A DNA stretch of 64,000 bases. Source: Actinernus sp. WN-2022. Taxonomy: Eukaryota > Cnidaria > Anthozoa > Actiniaria > Actinernidae. The stretch spans positions 18,505,524 to 18,569,523 of the forward strand of contig JAOWCC010001501.1 in NCBI GenBank assembly GCA_030867875.1, written 5' to 3'. A model generated the notes under the pieces. The model worked only from the letters and a program-made list of their open reading frames with translations, was not told where the DNA came from and searched no databases. Shown here in pieces: positions 63,697 through 64,000 of this stretch. Both the position numbers and the translations under genes were made by a program. Position 1 is the first letter of the stretch. The number at the start of each line of letters is the position of its first letter.

Positions 63697-63739
63697 CTAA
63701 CAACAACACATCGTGTAGAAATAAAATATTAGTATAACG

Positions 63740-63960
63740 TTTGACTCAAATCTACGCGACCAGACCGAAAGGCAGTATGGGAATAGGACAGCAGATTAAA
63801 ATTATGGAATCTTCTCGCGAAGCTCTGTCATCTGTTCTTGCTTGCTTGATTTAAAATGCACAATGTATATTTTGTTCATCATTTGCCATTATATTAGATG
63901 GCAAAATTGACCTACCCATCAGGATCCCTTTTGGTCTGGTCGCGAATGCTTAAGTCAAAC
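63740..63960. repeat. dispersed repeat, copy 2
   Basis: Diverged copy of 59340-59575, with GACCAGACCGAAAGG at its left and an inverted CTTTTGGTCTGGTC at its right end. It lies in the intron entering the window. Confidence 0.65.
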
Positions 63961-64000
63961 TTAGCGACCGCGTTTTTGAAATAGTTGTATATTATCACTA

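Overview
The window is a piece of an animal nuclear genome, AT-rich, intron-rich and full of transposable elements. The gene content (a TRAPPC10 gene with short, well-separated exons and a monocarboxylate-transporter-type exon), the density of short inverted-repeat elements, the LINE remnants and the type of Polinton present are what I would expect of a cnidarian, most likely an anthozoan such as a stony coral. That placement is inference; no species marker is visible.

Layout. 1-1359 holds the last exon of a plus-strand transporter of the MCT/SLC16 type. From 1.4 to 17.6 kb the sequence is intergenic and mostly mobile DNA: a LINE remnant, a TA-flanked element, a TTAA-flanked element, several MITEs and a 75-bp minisatellite. 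A three-exon plus-strand gene at 17701-20339 encodes a predicted secreted basic protein with repeated cysteine pairs. From 20.4 to 28.9 kb there are LINE remnants, MITEs and a 60-bp minisatellite that is open across about 0.9 kb. From 29.0 kb to the right edge the minus strand carries the 3' half of TRAPPC10. I could place nine exons with matching splice phases (63500-63696, 62193-62346, 59871-60241, 58959-59038, 57010-57133, 31794-31878, 31136-31191, 30311-30373, 29003-29557).

The highlight is a 15.3-kb Polinton/Maverick (virus-like integrating element) at 41402-56707, inside the 25-kb TRAPPC10 intron, with its right boundary only a few hundred bases from an exon. It has 131-bp terminal inverted repeats differing at one position and fifteen open, unbroken genes. 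These include a protein-primed family B DNA polymerase, a retrovirus-like integrase, a FtsK/HerA-type packaging ATPase, a double-jelly-roll-type major capsid protein, a probable minor capsid protein and a set of membrane or virion-associated proteins. No maturation protease was seen.

The left arm adds genes that look like those of nucleocytoplasmic large DNA viruses: an F-box/ankyrin protein, a small zinc-binding protein and a TFIIB-like transcription factor. A TATA-like motif, TATAGTTATATC and variants, sits just upstream of most start codons, and in two divergent gene pairs it lies in a near-palindromic shared promoter. Two hairpins with the same loop in opposite orientation and flanking T tracts lie after two gene groups. 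Together with the encoded TFIIB-like protein, this suggests the element carries its own transcription programme. A near-perfect 237-bp palindrome containing a second, inverted copy of the element's terminus lies at the right end.
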